A DNA stretch of 64,000 nucleotides, from contig NZ_UUPU01000047.1 of the NCBI RefSeq assembly GCF_900591205.1, positions 1 through 64,000 of the forward strand. Direction: 5' to 3'. The notes beneath the pieces are model-generated. The model saw nothing but the letters and a program-made list of their open reading frames with translations. It was not told where the DNA came from and made no database searches. Of this stretch, positions 47,410 to 58,420 are shown piece by piece. Made by a program: the position numbers and the translations under genes. The DNA is from Pseudomonas viridiflava. GTDB taxonomy: Bacteria; Pseudomonadota; Gammaproteobacteria; Pseudomonadales; Pseudomonadaceae. Every line of letters starts with the position of its first letter. Within the stretch, counting starts at the first letter, position 1.

Positions 47410-48441
47410 TTAGTAACTGCTTTCGGGCAAGCTCGCAATAATCGACCGATAGCTGTTCATTCGCTGTTGCTGCACGCGGCCGTCTTCCAGGGCCTTGAGC
47501 AGTGCACAGCCCGGCTCGCGGTCGTGTTTGCAGTCGCGGAAGCGGCAGGTGCCGATCAGGTCGTTGAACTCGATGAAGCCCGCTTCCACATCGCTGCGGC
47601 TGACGTGGCCGAGGCCGAATTCGCGGATGCCGGGGGAGTCGATCAGCTCACCGCCGCCAGGGAAGTGGAACAACCGTGCGGTGGTGGTGGTGTGGGTGCC
47701 CTGGCCGGACAGTTCCGACAGCGGCCCCACACGGGTGTCGACTTCCGGCAGCAAGCTGTTGACCAGCGACGACTTGCCCACGCCGGACTGGCCGACAAAC
47801 ACGCTGATGCGCCCGTCCAACTGCTGTTGCAGCTGCTCCATGCCATTGCCGTGATGCGCCGAAACTTCCAGCACCGGGTAACCCAGGGTGCGGTACACCG
47901 CCAGCAGCGCGTTGAGCGCCGGAGCGTTTTGCTCGTCGATCAGGTCGAATTTGTTCAGCAGCAACAGCGGGCGGATACCGGCATGCTCGGCCGCGACCAG
48001 GTAGCGGTCGATCAGGTTGGCATGGGGCTCGGGCAGCGGCGCGAACACGATCACGATCATGTCGACGTTGGCCGCCACCGGCTTGAGCTGGCCACGGCTG
48101 TCGGGGCGACGCAGTTCGGTGGTACGCGGCAATTGGGCGACGATCACGCCGATACCCTGGTTGCCGGCACGCCACACCACCTGGTCGCCGGTCACCAGCG
48201 CAGGCAGGTTGGCGCGCAAATGGCAACGGAACACAGAGCCTGCGAGTTCGCCTTCGAGCGCCTCGACTTCGACCTGCACACCAAAGTGCGCGATCACCAG
48301 GCCGGTCTGTTCGGGGCCCAGGTCGCCGCCCTCGAGCGCTTCCACGGCGGAGGATTCACGTTTGGCGGCGCGAGCGGCGCGCTCACCTTGAATCTTTTCG
48401 ATGCGCCAGTTTTGGCGACGATTGAGCTGGCGTTTGGCCAT
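47410..48441 (-). CDS. rsgA: Ribosome small subunit-dependent GTPase RsgA
   Basis: The start is 48441 ([16 protein letters not shown]), the usual N-terminus. The 343-residue circularly permuted GTPase has an OB domain, NKFD before the Walker [11 protein letters not shown], and a zinc site with [14 protein letters not shown]. It helps late 30S subunit maturation and checks decoding-site assembly. It is divergent from orn. Confidence 0.95.
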   Translation of the reverse strand: MAKRQLNRRQNWRIEKIQGERAARAAKRESSAVEALEGGDLGPEQTGLVIAHFGVQVEVEALEGELAGSVFRCHLRANLPALVTGDQVVWRAGNQGIGVIVAQLPRTTELRRPDSRGQLKPVAANVDMIVIVFAPLPEPHANLIDRYLVAAEHAGIRPLLLLNKFDLIDEQNAPALNALLAVYRTLGYPVLEVSAHHGNGMEQLQQQLDGRISVFVGQSGVGKSSLVNSLLPEVDTRVGPLSELSGQGTHTTTTARLFHFPGGGELIDSPGIREFGLGHVSRSDVEAGFIEFNDLIGTCRFRDCKHDREPGCALLKALEDGRVQQQRMNSYRSIIASLPESSY

Positions 48442-48549
48442 TGGTGTTCCGTGTCGATAATGCAAAGGTTGGGTAAAACGGTCGCGAGTCTAGCACGCCC
48501 CCGCCTGCTAAACTGCGCAGCTACGCCAAGGTGCCAAGAGAATCAAGCC

Positions 48550-49092
48550 ATGCAAAACCCACAGAACCTGATTTGGATCGATCTGGAAATGACCGGTCTG
48601 AACCCCGACACCGACGTCATCATCGAGATGGCCACCATCGTCACCGACAGCAACCTCAACACCTTGGCCGAAGGTCCGGTAATCGCCATCCACCACAGCG
48701 ACGCGGTGCTGGCCACCATGGACGAGTGGAACACCCGCACCCACGGCAACTCCGGTCTGACCCAGCGCGTGCGCGAAAGCCGCATCAGCATGGCCGAGGC
48801 CGAAGCCGAAACCATCGCTTTCCTGGAAAAGTGGGTGCCCAAGGGCAAGTCGCCGATCTGCGGCAACAGCATCTGCCAGGACCGGCGCTTCCTTTATACC
48901 CACATGAAGGGGCTGGAAAGCTACTTCCACTACCGCAACCTGGACGTGTCCACGCTCAAAGAGCTGGCCGCGCGTTGGGCGCCGGAAGTCAAAGACAGCT
49001 TCCATAAAGGCAGCACTCACCTGGCACTGGATGATATTCGCGAGTCGATCGCCGAGTTGCAGCATTACCGCAAGCATTTCATCAAGGCTTAA
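48550..49092 (+). CDS. orn: Oligoribonuclease
   Basis: The start is ATG 48550 ([16 protein letters not shown]); the frame is open 1 kb upstream but only antisense to rsgA. The 180-residue DEDDh exonuclease has Asp11/Glu13, and ends RKHFIKA. It degrades 2-5 nt RNAs, including pGpG in c-di-GMP turnover, so it supports motility/biofilm signalling. It is divergent from rsgA across a 108-bp gap. Confidence 0.96.
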   Translation: MQNPQNLIWIDLEMTGLNPDTDVIIEMATIVTDSNLNTLAEGPVIAIHHSDAVLATMDEWNTRTHGNSGLTQRVRESRISMAEAEAETIAFLEKWVPKGKSPICGNSICQDRRFLYTHMKGLESYFHYRNLDVSTLKELAARWAPEVKDSFHKGSTHLALDDIRESIAELQHYRKHFIKA

Positions 49093-49116
49093 AGATGTGG
49101 CGCCTGTTCCGGCGCC

Positions 49117-49187
49117 ATCGCAGGCAAGCCAGCTCCCACATTTGAATGTGTTCGCCGCTCAAAATGTGGGAGCAGCTTGCCTGCGAT
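49117..49187. repeat. REP doublet, outward arrangement
   Basis: ATCGCAGGCAAGCCAGCTCC at 49117-49140 is followed by TGTGGGAGCAGCTTGCCTGC at 49165-49187. The order of the two REPs is the reverse of that in the other doublets here, and the second has lost one base pair from the core (GCAGCTT). Confidence 0.8.
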
Positions 49188-49276
49188 AGGGCGCGACACG
49201 GTCTTTCGCCTTGCGCCCCCTTTTGGTGCCATCAGCAAATGATTAGACTGCCGGCCTCTTTGCAAGGATCGCCATC

Positions 49277-49891
49277 ATGCTGCTGATGCTCTACCTCATC
49301 GCCATCACCGCCGAAGCCATGACCGGTGCGCTGTCCGCCGGGCGGCGCGGCATGGACTGGTTCGGCGTGGTGCTGATTGCGTGCGTGACGGCGCTGGGCG
49401 GTGGTTCGGTGCGCGATGTGCTGCTGGGGCATTACCCGCTGACCTGGGTCAAGCACCCCGAATACCTGGTGCTGACCTCCATTGCCGCACTGGTGACGAT
49501 CTTTATCGCACCGCTGATGCGCCGCCTGCGCTCGTTGTTCCTGGCATTGGACGCCCTGGGCCTGGTGGCCTTTACCCTGATCGGCTGCATGACCGCCCTG
49601 GAAATGGGCCACGGCATGCTGGTGGCCTCGGTCAGCGGGGTGATCACCGGCGTGTTCGGCGGCATCCTGCGGGATATCTTCTGCAACGATATCCCACTGA
49701 TCTTCCGGCGTGAGCTATACGCCAGCGTGTCGTTCCTCGCCGCCTGGTTCTACCTGCTGTGCCTTTATCTGGAGCTGCCCAGCGAGCAAGCGATTCTGCT
49801 GACCCTGTTCAGCGGCTTTCTATTACGCCTGCTGGCGATCCGGTTTCACTGGGAAATGCCCAAGTTCGTCTACAACGACGACGTGCACTAG
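49277..49891 (+). CDS. Trimeric intracellular cation (TRIC)-type channel, YicG-like
   Basis: The 204-residue membrane protein has about seven helices and the two GGXXRD-type motifs GGGSVRDVLLG and GGILRDIFCND, the hallmark of the UPF0126/TRIC family. Prokaryotic TRIC channels conduct K+ and Na+. It sits between orn and queG and is convergent with queG (4-bp overlap of ends). Confidence 0.88.
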   Translation: MLLMLYLIAITAEAMTGALSAGRRGMDWFGVVLIACVTALGGGSVRDVLLGHYPLTWVKHPEYLVLTSIAALVTIFIAPLMRRLRSLFLALDALGLVAFTLIGCMTALEMGHGMLVASVSGVITGVFGGILRDIFCNDIPLIFRRELYASVSFLAAWFYLLCLYLELPSEQAILLTLFSGFLLRLLAIRFHWEMPKFVYNDDVH

Positions 49892-50952
49892 CGCTCGGCG
49901 TGCTGGTTCAGCGCCCATTCCACATGTTCGCGCACCAGCTCCGAGGGGTAATCGCGGCGCGCCTTCAAGGCTTCCAGTACCGGGATGCTCGACGGCGCAT
50001 TGCCCAGGCCCACGGCCAGGTTGCGCAACCAGCGCTCATAACCGGCGCGACGTAGCGGTGAACCTTCGGTGCTGCTGAGGAATTTATCCTCGTCCCACAT
50101 AAACAGTTCGGCCAACTCGGCGTTATCCAGATTATGCCGTGGCTTGAAATCGCTTTCGGCGGTAGGCCGTGCGAAACGATTCCACGGGCAAACAATCTGA
50201 CAGTCATCGCAGCCGAATACGCGATTGCCGATCAACGGGCGCAAGTCTTCCGGGATCGCGCTTTTGAGTTCGATGGTCAGGTAGGAAATACAGCGTCGCG
50301 CATCCAGCACGTAGGGGCCGACGAAGGCGTTGGTGGGGCAGATATCCAGGCAGGCGGTGCAGCGGCCGCAGTGCTCGGTGCTATGAGGGGGATCTACCGG
50401 CAGCGGCAAATCGACAAACAGCTCGCTCAGGAAGAAATAGCTGCCGGCCTTGCGATTGAGCACCAGGGTGTTTTTGCCGATCCAGCCGAGGCCGGCCTGT
50501 TCAGCGATGGCTTTTTCCAGCACCGGCGCACTGTCGACAAAGGCGCGAAAACCGAAGGGGCCGATCTGCGCCTGGATGCGGTCGGCCAATTGCTGCACGC
50601 GCTTGCGGATCAACTTGTGGTAATCGCGGCCCAAGGCGTAGCGGGAGATGTAGGCTTTTTCCGGTTTTGCCAGCAGTTGCGCCATCTGGGTGTCGCCTGG
50701 CAGGTAATCCATGCGCAGCGACACCACGCGCAAGGTGCCCGGCACCAGCTCGTCGGGATGTGAGCGTTTGCTGCCGTGGGCGCCCATGTACTCCATCTCG
50801 CCGTGGTAGCCCGCGTCGAGCCAGCGTTGCAGATGCTGTTCATGCTCGGCCAGGTCCAGGCCGCTGATGCCGACTTGTTGAAAGCCCAGCTCGCGGCCCC
50901 AGTCTTTGATCGATTGGGCGAGGGCGGGCAGATCGGTGGTGATGGCAGGCAT
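49888..50952 (-). CDS. queG: Epoxyqueuosine reductase QueG
   Basis: The start is 50952 (MPAITTDLPALAQSIKDWGRELG); further open frame is antisense to nnrD. The 354-residue iron-sulfur enzyme has the two cluster motifs CGRCTACLDICPTNAF and CDDCQIVCPWNRFA and the cobalamin-binding N-terminal half. It reduces epoxyqueuosine in tRNA to queuosine. It is divergent from nnrD across a 63-bp gap. Confidence 0.94.
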   Translation of the reverse strand: MPAITTDLPALAQSIKDWGRELGFQQVGISGLDLAEHEQHLQRWLDAGYHGEMEYMGAHGSKRSHPDELVPGTLRVVSLRMDYLPGDTQMAQLLAKPEKAYISRYALGRDYHKLIRKRVQQLADRIQAQIGPFGFRAFVDSAPVLEKAIAEQAGLGWIGKNTLVLNRKAGSYFFLSELFVDLPLPVDPPHSTEHCGRCTACLDICPTNAFVGPYVLDARRCISYLTIELKSAIPEDLRPLIGNRVFGCDDCQIVCPWNRFARPTAESDFKPRHNLDNAELAELFMWDEDKFLSSTEGSPLRRAGYERWLRNLAVGLGNAPSSIPVLEALKARRDYPSELVREHVEWALNQHAER

Positions 50953-50981
50953 GAGACAAGGGAAACCGCAGGTTAGATAGG

Positions 50982-50987
50982 TATAAT
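50982..50987 (+). promoter_or_regulatory. Candidate -10 box for nnrD operon
   Basis: A perfect TATAAT lies in the 63-bp queG-nnrD gap, about 29 bp before the nnrD ATG. No good -35 is seen at the right distance, so support is limited. Confidence 0.4.
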
Positions 50988-51015
50988 TCTGCCAGACATC
51001 GGAGCTTGAAGACGC

Positions 51016-51876
51016 ATGCCGCAGACAAAACACGCAATAACCGACGTACAGCCCCTGTTGCACGGCCATTTGCCGCAACTGGCTGCACGCTCCCCGGACG
51101 CCCATAAGGGCCAGTTCGGCCACCTGCTGGTCATCGGCGGCGACCGCGGCTTTGGTGGCGCCGCGCTGCTGAGCGCCGAAAGTGCCCTGCGCAGTGGCGC
51201 AGGCATGGTGTCGCTGGCGACCCGCCCTGAGCATGTACCCGCCGCGTTGGCCCGCTTGCCGGAGGTCATGACCCTCGGCGTGAGCTCGGCCAACCAATTG
51301 ATGGGGCTGCTGGAAAAAATCTCGGTGATCGTGATTGGCCCTGGCCTGGGAGATGCGTCCTGGGGCAAAAGCCTGCTTTCGGTCGCCGCCAACGCCACGC
51401 AGCCGCAAGTCTGGGATGCAGACGCCTTGAATCAGCTGGCCACGGGCAGCGTCAGCCTGCCGGCCAACTGCGTGATCACCCCGCATCCGGGCGAGGCAGC
51501 ACGCCTGCTGGGGCTTTCGACAGCCGAGGTTCAGGCCGATCGTCTTAAGGTGGCGCGCGCGTTGAGTCAGAAATTCAATGCAGTGGCTATCCTCAAGGGT
51601 GCTGGCAGTTTGATCGCCAGCCCGGACGGACGCGTTTCGCGATGTGACCAAGGTCACCCGGCCATGGCGACCGCGGGGCTGGGCGATGTGTTGGCCGGCC
51701 TGGTGGGCGCGTTGCTGGCCCAAGGCATGCCGGCGTATGACGCCAGCTGCCTGGCTGTGTGGTTGCACGCTACAGCGGGGGATCGCCAAGGCACCTTTGG
51801 TCGCGGGCTGGCTGCCGGCGATCTGATACCCGCCATTCGTCAATTGCTGGAGGAGCAGTCGCCGTGCCTGAAGTAA
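51016..51876 (+). CDS. nnrD: NAD(P)H-hydrate dehydratase
   Basis: The 286-residue protein is the ribokinase-like C-terminal half of YjeF on its own (GQFGHLLVIGGDRGFGGAALLSAESALRSGAGMV, ITPHPGEAARLLG, GLGDVLAG). It repairs hydrated NAD(P)H using ADP or ATP. The epimerase half NnrE is not encoded here, unlike the fused E. coli protein. It overlaps tsaE by 13 bp and begins a long superoperon. Confidence 0.9.
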   Translation: MPQTKHAITDVQPLLHGHLPQLAARSPDAHKGQFGHLLVIGGDRGFGGAALLSAESALRSGAGMVSLATRPEHVPAALARLPEVMTLGVSSANQLMGLLEKISVIVIGPGLGDASWGKSLLSVAANATQPQVWDADALNQLATGSVSLPANCVITPHPGEAARLLGLSTAEVQADRLKVARALSQKFNAVAILKGAGSLIASPDGRVSRCDQGHPAMATAGLGDVLAGLVGALLAQGMPAYDASCLAVWLHATAGDRQGTFGRGLAAGDLIPAIRQLLEEQSPCLK

Positions 51877-52334
51877 TTCTTTTCCTGGCCGATGAAGACA
51901 CCATGGTGGCGTTCGGTCATCGCATTGCGCAGGTCACGGGCGGGGCGGGGCTGATCTTTCTTGAGGGCGACCTGGGGGCGGGCAAGACCACCTTGTCCCG
52001 TGGGATTATTCGCGGCCTGGGGCACACCGGCGCGGTAAAAAGCCCGACATTCACGTTGGTTGAGCCCTACGAGATCGGAGAGATTCGTGCGTTTCACTTC
52101 GACCTCTACCGCCTGGTGGACCCCGAAGAGCTGGAGTACATGGGCATCCGTGATTACTTCGATGAGGACGCGCTGTGCCTGATCGAATGGCCAGATAAAG
52201 GCACAGGCTTTTTGCCAAAGCCGGACCTGACCATTACCATTACGCCGCATGAGCATGGACGTCAGCTGAAGTTGTTGCCCCAGAGCGCGCGCGGCCAGTC
52301 GTGGTGCGCCGCTTTGGCATTGGAATTCAAATAA
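51864..52334 (+). CDS. tsaE: tRNA threonylcarbamoyladenosine biosynthesis ATPase TsaE
   Basis: The start is GTG 51864 (MPEVILFLADEDTM), inside the nnrD 3' end. The 156-residue P-loop protein has Walker A GDLGAGKTT (Lys41) and the KSPTFTLVEPY switch. It powers t6A modification with TsaB, TsaC and TsaD. Confidence 0.93.
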   Translation: MPEVILFLADEDTMVAFGHRIAQVTGGAGLIFLEGDLGAGKTTLSRGIIRGLGHTGAVKSPTFTLVEPYEIGEIRAFHFDLYRLVDPEELEYMGIRDYFDEDALCLIEWPDKGTGFLPKPDLTITITPHEHGRQLKLLPQSARGQSWCAALALEFK

Positions 52335-52349
52335 TTGATGGGGTTAGGT

Positions 52350-53771
52350 ATGCGCTTTCGCGCGTTGGTTAGTGTCGTAGGGGTGTTGCTTGCGGCAATG
52401 ACTGTCAATGCTCTGGCTGCTTCACAGGTGAAAAGTGTTCGCCTGTGGCGAGCGCCGGATAACACGCGACTGGTGTTCGACCTGTCTGGCCCGGTCCAGC
52501 ACAGTGTCTTTACCCTGACGGCGCCTGATCGCCTGGTGATCGACATCAACGGTGCGACGCTGGCCGCGCCGCTGAAAGTCTCCACCGCCAACACGCCGAT
52601 TACCGCCATGCGCTCGGCCCAGCGTACGCCGACCGACCTGCGCGTGGTTATCGACCTGAAAAAAGTCGTGACCCCTAAAAGCTTCTCCCTGGCCCCGAAT
52701 GCCCAGTACGGCAACCGGCTGGTGGTCGACCTGTTCGACAACGCCGCCGATGCCGCGCCGCCGCCAGCGCCGACCCCGAGCGTGGCCACGGTGCCTGCGG
52801 TGCCGGTCAACCCGTCGCAACCGCAGGTCAAATTGCCGCCGCCGCCTCCGGCCCCGGCCGGCAAGCGCGACATCATCGTGGTGATCGACGCCGGCCACGG
52901 CGGTGAAGACCCGGGCGCCTCCGGTTCGCGTGGCCAGCATGAAAAAGACGTGGTATTGGCCATCGCCCGCGAGCTGCAACGCCAGATCAACGGCATGAAA
53001 GGCTACCGCGCCGAGCTGACCCGCACCGGTGACTATTTCATTCCATTGCGCGGCCGTACCGAAATCGCCCGCAAGAAGGGCGCCGACCTGTTTGTGTCGA
53101 TCCATGCCGACGCCGCACCTTCGGCCGCCGCTTTCGGCGCCTCGGTGTTTGCCCTGTCGGATCGCGGCGCTACCTCCGAGACCGCCCGTTGGCTGGCCGA
53201 CAGCGAAAACCGTTCCGACTTGATCGGCGGGGCCGGCAATGTGTCCCTTGATGACAAGGACAAAATGCTCGCCGGCGTACTGCTCGACCTGTCGATGACC
53301 GCCTCGCTGACCTCCAGCTTGAACGTCGGCCAAAAGGTGCTGAGCAATATCGGCCGGGTCACCTCCTTGCATAAACAACGCGTGGAGCAGGCCGGGTTCA
53401 TGGTGTTGAAATCGCCGGATATCCCGTCGATCCTGGTGGAAACCGGGTTTATTTCCAACTCCAACGAAGCCTCGAAGCTGGCCAGTGCCAGCCACCAGCA
53501 GGCCCTGGCGCGCTCGATCAGCGCCGGTGTTCGCCAGTTCTTCCAGCAGAACCCGCCGCCGGGCACGTATATCGCCTGGTTGCGCGACTCCGGGAAAATC
53601 GCCCAGGGCCCGCGTGATCACCGGGTACAGCCCGGCGACACGCTAGCCATGCTGGCCGTGCGTTTCCAGGTGTCCCCGGCAACGTTGCGCAGCGCCAACA
53701 ACCTGAAGTCCGATGAATTGAAGGTCGGCCAGATGTTGACCATCCCCGGTACTGAATTGGCGGCACAGTAA
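52350..53771 (+). CDS. amiB: N-acetylmuramoyl-L-alanine amidase AmiB
   Basis: The start is taken as ATG 52350 ([14 protein letters not shown]), with GGGG 6 nt upstream; TTG and ATG starts at 52335 and 52338 are alternatives. The 473-residue product has a signal peptide, an AMIN domain (about 25-130), a Pro-rich linker, an amidase_3 catalytic domain ([19 protein letters not shown]) and a C-terminal LysM repeat. It splits peptidoglycan at the septum under EnvC/NlpD control. Confidence 0.94.
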   Translation: MRFRALVSVVGVLLAAMTVNALAASQVKSVRLWRAPDNTRLVFDLSGPVQHSVFTLTAPDRLVIDINGATLAAPLKVSTANTPITAMRSAQRTPTDLRVVIDLKKVVTPKSFSLAPNAQYGNRLVVDLFDNAADAAPPPAPTPSVATVPAVPVNPSQPQVKLPPPPPAPAGKRDIIVVIDAGHGGEDPGASGSRGQHEKDVVLAIARELQRQINGMKGYRAELTRTGDYFIPLRGRTEIARKKGADLFVSIHADAAPSAAAFGASVFALSDRGATSETARWLADSENRSDLIGGAGNVSLDDKDKMLAGVLLDLSMTASLTSSLNVGQKVLSNIGRVTSLHKQRVEQAGFMVLKSPDIPSILVETGFISNSNEASKLASASHQQALARSISAGVRQFFQQNPPPGTYIAWLRDSGKIAQGPRDHRVQPGDTLAMLAVRFQVSPATLRSANNLKSDELKVGQMLTIPGTELAAQ

Positions 53772-55684
53772 TGAGCGAATCTGTCTTGAATAGCGGCTCG
53801 CGCATCGAACTGCTCAGCCCGCGCCTCGCCAACCAGATTGCGGCGGGCGAGGTGGTTGAGCGGCCCGCGTCGGTGATCAAGGAGTTGCTGGAGAACAGCA
53901 TCGACTCCGGCGCCAAGCGCATTGATGTCGACGTGGAGCAGGGTGGCGTCAAGCTGCTGCGGGTGCGCGACGATGGCAGCGGCATCTCCTCGGATGACCT
54001 GCCGCTGGCCCTGGCGCGTCACGCCACCAGTAAGATCCGCGACCTGGAAGACCTGGAGCGGGTGATGAGCCTGGGCTTTCGTGGTGAGGCGTTGGCTTCG
54101 ATCAGCTCGGTGGCCCGCCTGACCCTGACCTCGCGCACCCGCAGCGCCGAGCAGGCTTGGCAGGTGGAAACCGAAGGGCGTGACATGGCGCCACGGGTCC
54201 AGCCGGCTGCGCACCCGGTGGGCACCTCGGTTGAGGTGCGCGACTTGTTCTTCAACACTCCGGCGCGACGCAAATTCCTCAAGGCCGAAAAAACCGAATT
54301 CGATCACCTGCAAGAAGTCATCAAACGCCTGGCCCTGGCACGCTTTGATGTGGCGTTTCATTTGCGCCATAACGGCAAGACTATCCTCAGCCTGCACGAG
54401 GCCCATGATGATGCGGCGCGTGCTCGGCGTGTGTCGGCCATCTGCGGCGCGGGGTTCCTGGAGCAGGCGCTGCCGATTGAAATCGAGCGTAATGGCCTGC
54501 GCCTGTGGGGGTGGGTGGGCTTGCCGACCTTCTCCCGTAGCCAGGCGGATTTGCAGTATTTCTTTGTAAATGGCCGGGCTGTGCGCGACAAACTGGTGGC
54601 CCACGCGGTGCGCCAAGCCTATCGCGATGTGTTGTTCAACGGGCGGCACCCGACGTTTGTGCTGTTTTTTGAGGTCGACCCGTCGCTGGTCGACGTCAAT
54701 GTGCACCCGACCAAGCACGAAGTGCGCTTCCGTGACGGGCGCATGGTGCATGACTTCCTGTATGGCACCTTGCACCGTGCCTTGGGCGATGTGCGCCCGG
54801 ATGATCAGCTGTCTGCGCCGATTGTGACGGCAGTGGTTCGTCCGAGCGGCCCGGAAGCCGGCGAGTTCGGCCCCCAAGGTGAAATGAGCCTGGCCGGCAA
54901 CCTGCTGCAATCGCCGCAGGCGCAGCCGAGTTACACCGCACCTGGCGCCGGTGCGGGGGCGGGTTACCAGTACCAATACACGCCGCGTCCGCAATCGGCG
55001 GTGCCGGTAGCCGAGGCGCAGGCCGCCTATCGTGAATTCTTTGCGCCGCTGCCGGGTGCCGAGCCGGGGGCGGTGGCCTTGCCTGAGGGGGGTGGGGATA
55101 TCCCGCCGCTGGGCTACGCATTGGCGCAGCTCAAGGGCATCTACATTCTTTCGGAAAACGCCCACGGCCTGGTGCTGGTGGACATGCACGCCGCCCATGA
55201 GCGGATCATGTACGAACGCCTGAAGATTGCCATGGCCAGCGAAGGGCTGAGCGGCCAGCCGCTGCTGGTGCCTGAATCCCTGGCGGTCAGCCAGCGTGAA
55301 GCCGATTGCGCCGAAGAGCACCACAGCGTGTTCCAGAAGCTGGGTTTCGAGCTGCAACGCCTGGGCCCGGAAACCCTGGCGATCCGCCAGATTCCCGCAT
55401 TGCTCAAGCAGGCCGAGGCCAACCGTTTGGTGGCTGACGTGCTGGCCGACCTGATGGAATACGGCACCAGTGACCGTATCCAGGCGCATATCAACGAATT
55501 GCTCGGCACCATGGCCTGTCACGGTGCGATTCGCGCCAACCGTCGCCTGGCCCTGCCGGAAATGAACGGACTGCTGCGCGATATGGAAAACACCGAGCGC
55601 AGCGGCCAATGCAACCATGGCCGACCGACCTGGACCCAGATGGGCCTGGACGATCTGGACAAACTGTTCCTGCGCGGTCGTTGA
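53771..55684 (+). CDS. mutL: DNA mismatch repair protein MutL
   Basis: The 637-residue protein has the GHKL ATPase motifs [20 protein letters not shown] and [10 protein letters not shown]. The C-terminal domain carries [12 protein letters not shown] at 471-482, which fits the DQHA(X)2E(X)4E endonuclease metal motif absent from E. coli MutL. Pseudomonas lacks MutH, and P. aeruginosa MutL is known to nick DNA. It overlaps amiB by one base and miaA by one base. Confidence 0.95.
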   Translation: MSESVLNSGSRIELLSPRLANQIAAGEVVERPASVIKELLENSIDSGAKRIDVDVEQGGVKLLRVRDDGSGISSDDLPLALARHATSKIRDLEDLERVMSLGFRGEALASISSVARLTLTSRTRSAEQAWQVETEGRDMAPRVQPAAHPVGTSVEVRDLFFNTPARRKFLKAEKTEFDHLQEVIKRLALARFDVAFHLRHNGKTILSLHEAHDDAARARRVSAICGAGFLEQALPIEIERNGLRLWGWVGLPTFSRSQADLQYFFVNGRAVRDKLVAHAVRQAYRDVLFNGRHPTFVLFFEVDPSLVDVNVHPTKHEVRFRDGRMVHDFLYGTLHRALGDVRPDDQLSAPIVTAVVRPSGPEAGEFGPQGEMSLAGNLLQSPQAQPSYTAPGAGAGAGYQYQYTPRPQSAVPVAEAQAAYREFFAPLPGAEPGAVALPEGGGDIPPLGYALAQLKGIYILSENAHGLVLVDMHAAHERIMYERLKIAMASEGLSGQPLLVPESLAVSQREADCAEEHHSVFQKLGFELQRLGPETLAIRQIPALLKQAEANRLVADVLADLMEYGTSDRIQAHINELLGTMACHGAIRANRRLALPEMNGLLRDMENTERSGQCNHGRPTWTQMGLDDLDKLFLRGR

Positions 55685-56655
55685 TGAGTGCCTTGCCCCC
55701 CGCGATCTTCCTGATGGGCCCCACGGCCGCCGGCAAGACCGACCTGGCCATCGAGCTGACCAAGGTGCTGCCGTGCGAGCTGATCAGCGTCGACTCTGCC
55801 CTGGTTTACCGGGACATGGACATCGGCACCGCGAAGCCCTCCAAGGAGCTGTTGGCCCGATATCCGCATGCCTTGATTGACATCATCGACCCGTGCGCGA
55901 GCTATTCGGCGGCGGATTTTCGCACCGATGCCCTGGCGGCCATGGCCGAGATCACCGCGCGCGGCAATATCCCGCTGCTGGTGGGCGGTACGATGCTCTA
56001 TTACAAGGCTTTGCAGGAAGGTCTGGCGGATATGCCGCCCGCCGACGCCAAAGTGCGCGCCGAGCTTGAGGAAGAGGCTGTACGCCTTGGCTGGCAAGCC
56101 CTGCACGACCAATTGGCGGCGGTGGACCCGGTATCCGCTGCACGCATTCACCCCAATGACCCACAGCGCCTCACTCGCGCCTTGGAAGTCTGGCGTGTGA
56201 GTGGGCAGACCATGACTGAACACCGGCTGAAACAAAGTGCGCAAAGTGCTGACGCAGGCGCATCTGGTCGGTCACATTTGCCCTATACTGTGGCGAATCT
56301 GGCCATCGCTCCGGCAAATCGCCAGGTGCTGCATGAACGAATTGCACAAAGATTCACAATTATGTTGGAACAGGGGTTTGTAGACGAGGTCGTAGCACTG
56401 CGTTCAAGAGGTGACCTGCATCCGGGGCTGCCTTCGATACGTGCTGTAGGCTACCGCCAAGTCTGGGATCATCTGGATGGCAAGCTGACGTCAGCCGAAA
56501 TGCAGGAGCGCGGCATCATTGCCACGCGCCAATTGGCGAAGCGCCAGTTCACCTGGTTGCGCAGCTGGAGCGATTTGCACTGGTTGGACAGCCTGGACAG
56601 CGACAATCTGTCACGCGCCTTGAAATACTTGGGAACGGTCTCCATATTGAGCTGA
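55684..56655 (+). CDS. miaA: tRNA dimethylallyltransferase MiaA
   Basis: The start is ATG 55684 ([20 protein letters not shown]), in TGATG overlap with mutL. The 323-residue enzyme has the P-loop GPTAAGKT at 12-19 and [16 protein letters not shown]. It prenylates A37 of tRNAs that read UNN codons. It ends about 94 bp before hfq, and the usual hfq promoters probably lie in its 3' part. Confidence 0.95.
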   Translation: MSALPPAIFLMGPTAAGKTDLAIELTKVLPCELISVDSALVYRDMDIGTAKPSKELLARYPHALIDIIDPCASYSAADFRTDALAAMAEITARGNIPLLVGGTMLYYKALQEGLADMPPADAKVRAELEEEAVRLGWQALHDQLAAVDPVSAARIHPNDPQRLTRALEVWRVSGQTMTEHRLKQSAQSADAGASGRSHLPYTVANLAIAPANRQVLHERIAQRFTIMLEQGFVDEVVALRSRGDLHPGLPSIRAVGYRQVWDHLDGKLTSAEMQERGIIATRQLAKRQFTWLRSWSDLHWLDSLDSDNLSRALKYLGTVSILS

Positions 56656-56749
56656 GTCCTTGCAATTGCCGTCTATCCTTGGGGGTGTGACGGCCATAAG
56701 CTATCTATTTTCCGATTTTTTATTATTGATCCTTAAAGGAGTGCGGCAC

Positions 56750-57010
56750 ATGTCAAAAGGGCATTCGCTACAAGACCCTTACTTGAATACTTTACGTAAA
56801 GAGAAAGTGGGGGTTTCCATCTACCTGGTCAACGGTATCAAGCTGCAAGGCACGATCGAGTCGTTCGACCAGTTTGTGATCCTGCTGAAAAACACCGTCA
56901 GCCAGATGGTTTACAAGCACGCTATCTCGACAGTCGTTCCAGTTCGTCCAATCCGTCTGCCTAGCGCAGCAGGTGATGAACAGGGTGACGCTGAGCCAGG
57001 TAACGCCTGA
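56750..57010 (+). CDS. hfq: RNA chaperone Hfq
   Basis: The start is ATG 56750 ([13 protein letters not shown]), with AAAGGAG upstream. The 86-residue Sm-like protein has the [13 protein letters not shown] proximal face, Sm1 core and the YKHAIST Sm2 motif. It forms the hexamer for sRNA pairing and, in Pseudomonas, for Crc-dependent catabolite repression. The AT-rich stretch 56700-56740 before it may hold a promoter. Confidence 0.97.
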   Translation: MSKGHSLQDPYLNTLRKEKVGVSIYLVNGIKLQGTIESFDQFVILLKNTVSQMVYKHAISTVVPVRPIRLPSAAGDEQGDAEPGNA

Positions 57011-57022
57011 TAGGAGTCTCCT

Positions 57023-58324
57023 TTGTTCTTTGAGCGCCACGGTGGTGGTGAGCGAGTAATCCTCGTTCACTTGGATGGACAGGACCCTGAGGCGCGCGAA
57101 GATCCGCAGGAGTTTCAGGAGTTGGCAAATTCGGCCGGCGCCGAGACCGTTGCGTTTTTTAACGTACCGCGTCATCGGCCAACCGCCAAATTCCTGATTG
57201 GCAGCGGCAAGGTCGAGGAATTGCGCGATCTGGTCCATGCCGAAGAAGCCGATCTGGTGATCTTCAATCACACCCTCACGCCCAGTCAGGAACGTAACCT
57301 CGAACGTGTTTTCGAGTGTCGCGTGATCGACCGCACCGGCCTGATTCTCGATATTTTCGCCCAGCGCGCCCGTACCCATGAAGGCAAGCTCCAGGTTGAA
57401 CTGGCCCAGCTTGACCACATGAGCACCCGGCTGGTTCGTGGCTGGACTCACCTTGAGCGTCAAGGTGGCGGTATCGGCATGCGTGGCCCGGGTGAAACCC
57501 AGCTCGAAACCGACCGCCGTCTGCTGCGGGTGCGCCTGCGCCAGATCAAGGGTCGCCTGGAAAAAGTTCGCAGCCAGCGTGAGCAATCGCGCCGTGGTCG
57601 TTCGCGGGCGGATATCCCTACCGTGTCCCTGGTGGGCTATACCAACGCCGGCAAATCCACGCTGTTCAACAACGTGACCCAATCCGACGTGTACGCGGCC
57701 GACCAGCTGTTCGCCACGCTGGACCCGACCTTGCGTCGTCTGGATATCGGCGACCTGGGGCCGATCGTCCTGGCCGACACCGTAGGTTTCATTCGCCACT
57801 TGCCCCACAAGCTGGTCGAGGCGTTTCGGTCTACGCTCGAAGAGTCGAGCAATTCCGACCTGCTGTTGCACGTGATCGACGCGGCCGAACCGGATCGCAT
57901 GTTGCAGATTGAGCAGGTGATGGTGGTGCTGGGCGAGATTGGTGCCCAGGACTTGCCGATCCTCGAGGTCTATAACAAACTCGATTTGCTTGAAGGCGTT
58001 GAGCCACAAATCCAGCGTGACGAGAACGGCAAGCCCCAGCGGGTCTGGCTGTCGGCGCGAGATGGGAGTGGTTTGGAGCTGCTTGAACAGGCCATTGCCG
58101 AGTTGCTGGGCAGTGATTTGTTTGTCGGCACCTTGCGCTTGCCTCAGCGTTTTGCTCGACTGCGTGCACAGTTTTTCGAGCTGGGCGCGGTACAGAAAGA
58201 AGAACACGACGAAGAAGGTGTCAGCTTGCTGGCCGTTCGATTGCCGCGCTCGGAGCTCAACCGGCTGGTCAGCCGCGAGGGTGTCGTACCGACAGAGTTC
58301 ATCGAACAACACACTTTGCAATAA
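57023..58324 (+). CDS. hflX: GTPase HflX
   Basis: Translation starts at TTG 57023 (MFFERHGGGERVILVHLDG) after TAGGAG. The 433-residue protein has the N-terminal HflX domain with RTHEGKLQVELAQL, the G1 motif GYTNAGKST and NKLD. It splits stalled 70S ribosomes under stress. It follows hfq by 12 bp. Confidence 0.95.
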   Translation: MFFERHGGGERVILVHLDGQDPEAREDPQEFQELANSAGAETVAFFNVPRHRPTAKFLIGSGKVEELRDLVHAEEADLVIFNHTLTPSQERNLERVFECRVIDRTGLILDIFAQRARTHEGKLQVELAQLDHMSTRLVRGWTHLERQGGGIGMRGPGETQLETDRRLLRVRLRQIKGRLEKVRSQREQSRRGRSRADIPTVSLVGYTNAGKSTLFNNVTQSDVYAADQLFATLDPTLRRLDIGDLGPIVLADTVGFIRHLPHKLVEAFRSTLEESSNSDLLLHVIDAAEPDRMLQIEQVMVVLGEIGAQDLPILEVYNKLDLLEGVEPQIQRDENGKPQRVWLSARDGSGLELLEQAIAELLGSDLFVGTLRLPQRFARLRAQFFELGAVQKEEHDEEGVSLLAVRLPRSELNRLVSREGVVPTEFIEQHTLQ

Positions 58325-58420
58325 AAGCCTCCGAAAGCGGTTGTGCCGCAGTAGCAGGCATTCTGTAGCATTGGTCGGCGCGCCGTGGGTGCGTCTTTGC
58401 TTTATCAGATGGAGAGCGCT

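Noticed and set aside
47467..48549. Long 5' extension of the orn frame
   Set aside because: It is antisense to rsgA. The standard 180-residue Orn begins at 48550.
49093..49276. tRNA genes after orn, as in E. coli
   Set aside because: No cloverleaf or GTTCGAATC-type T-arm is visible; the gap holds only a REP doublet.
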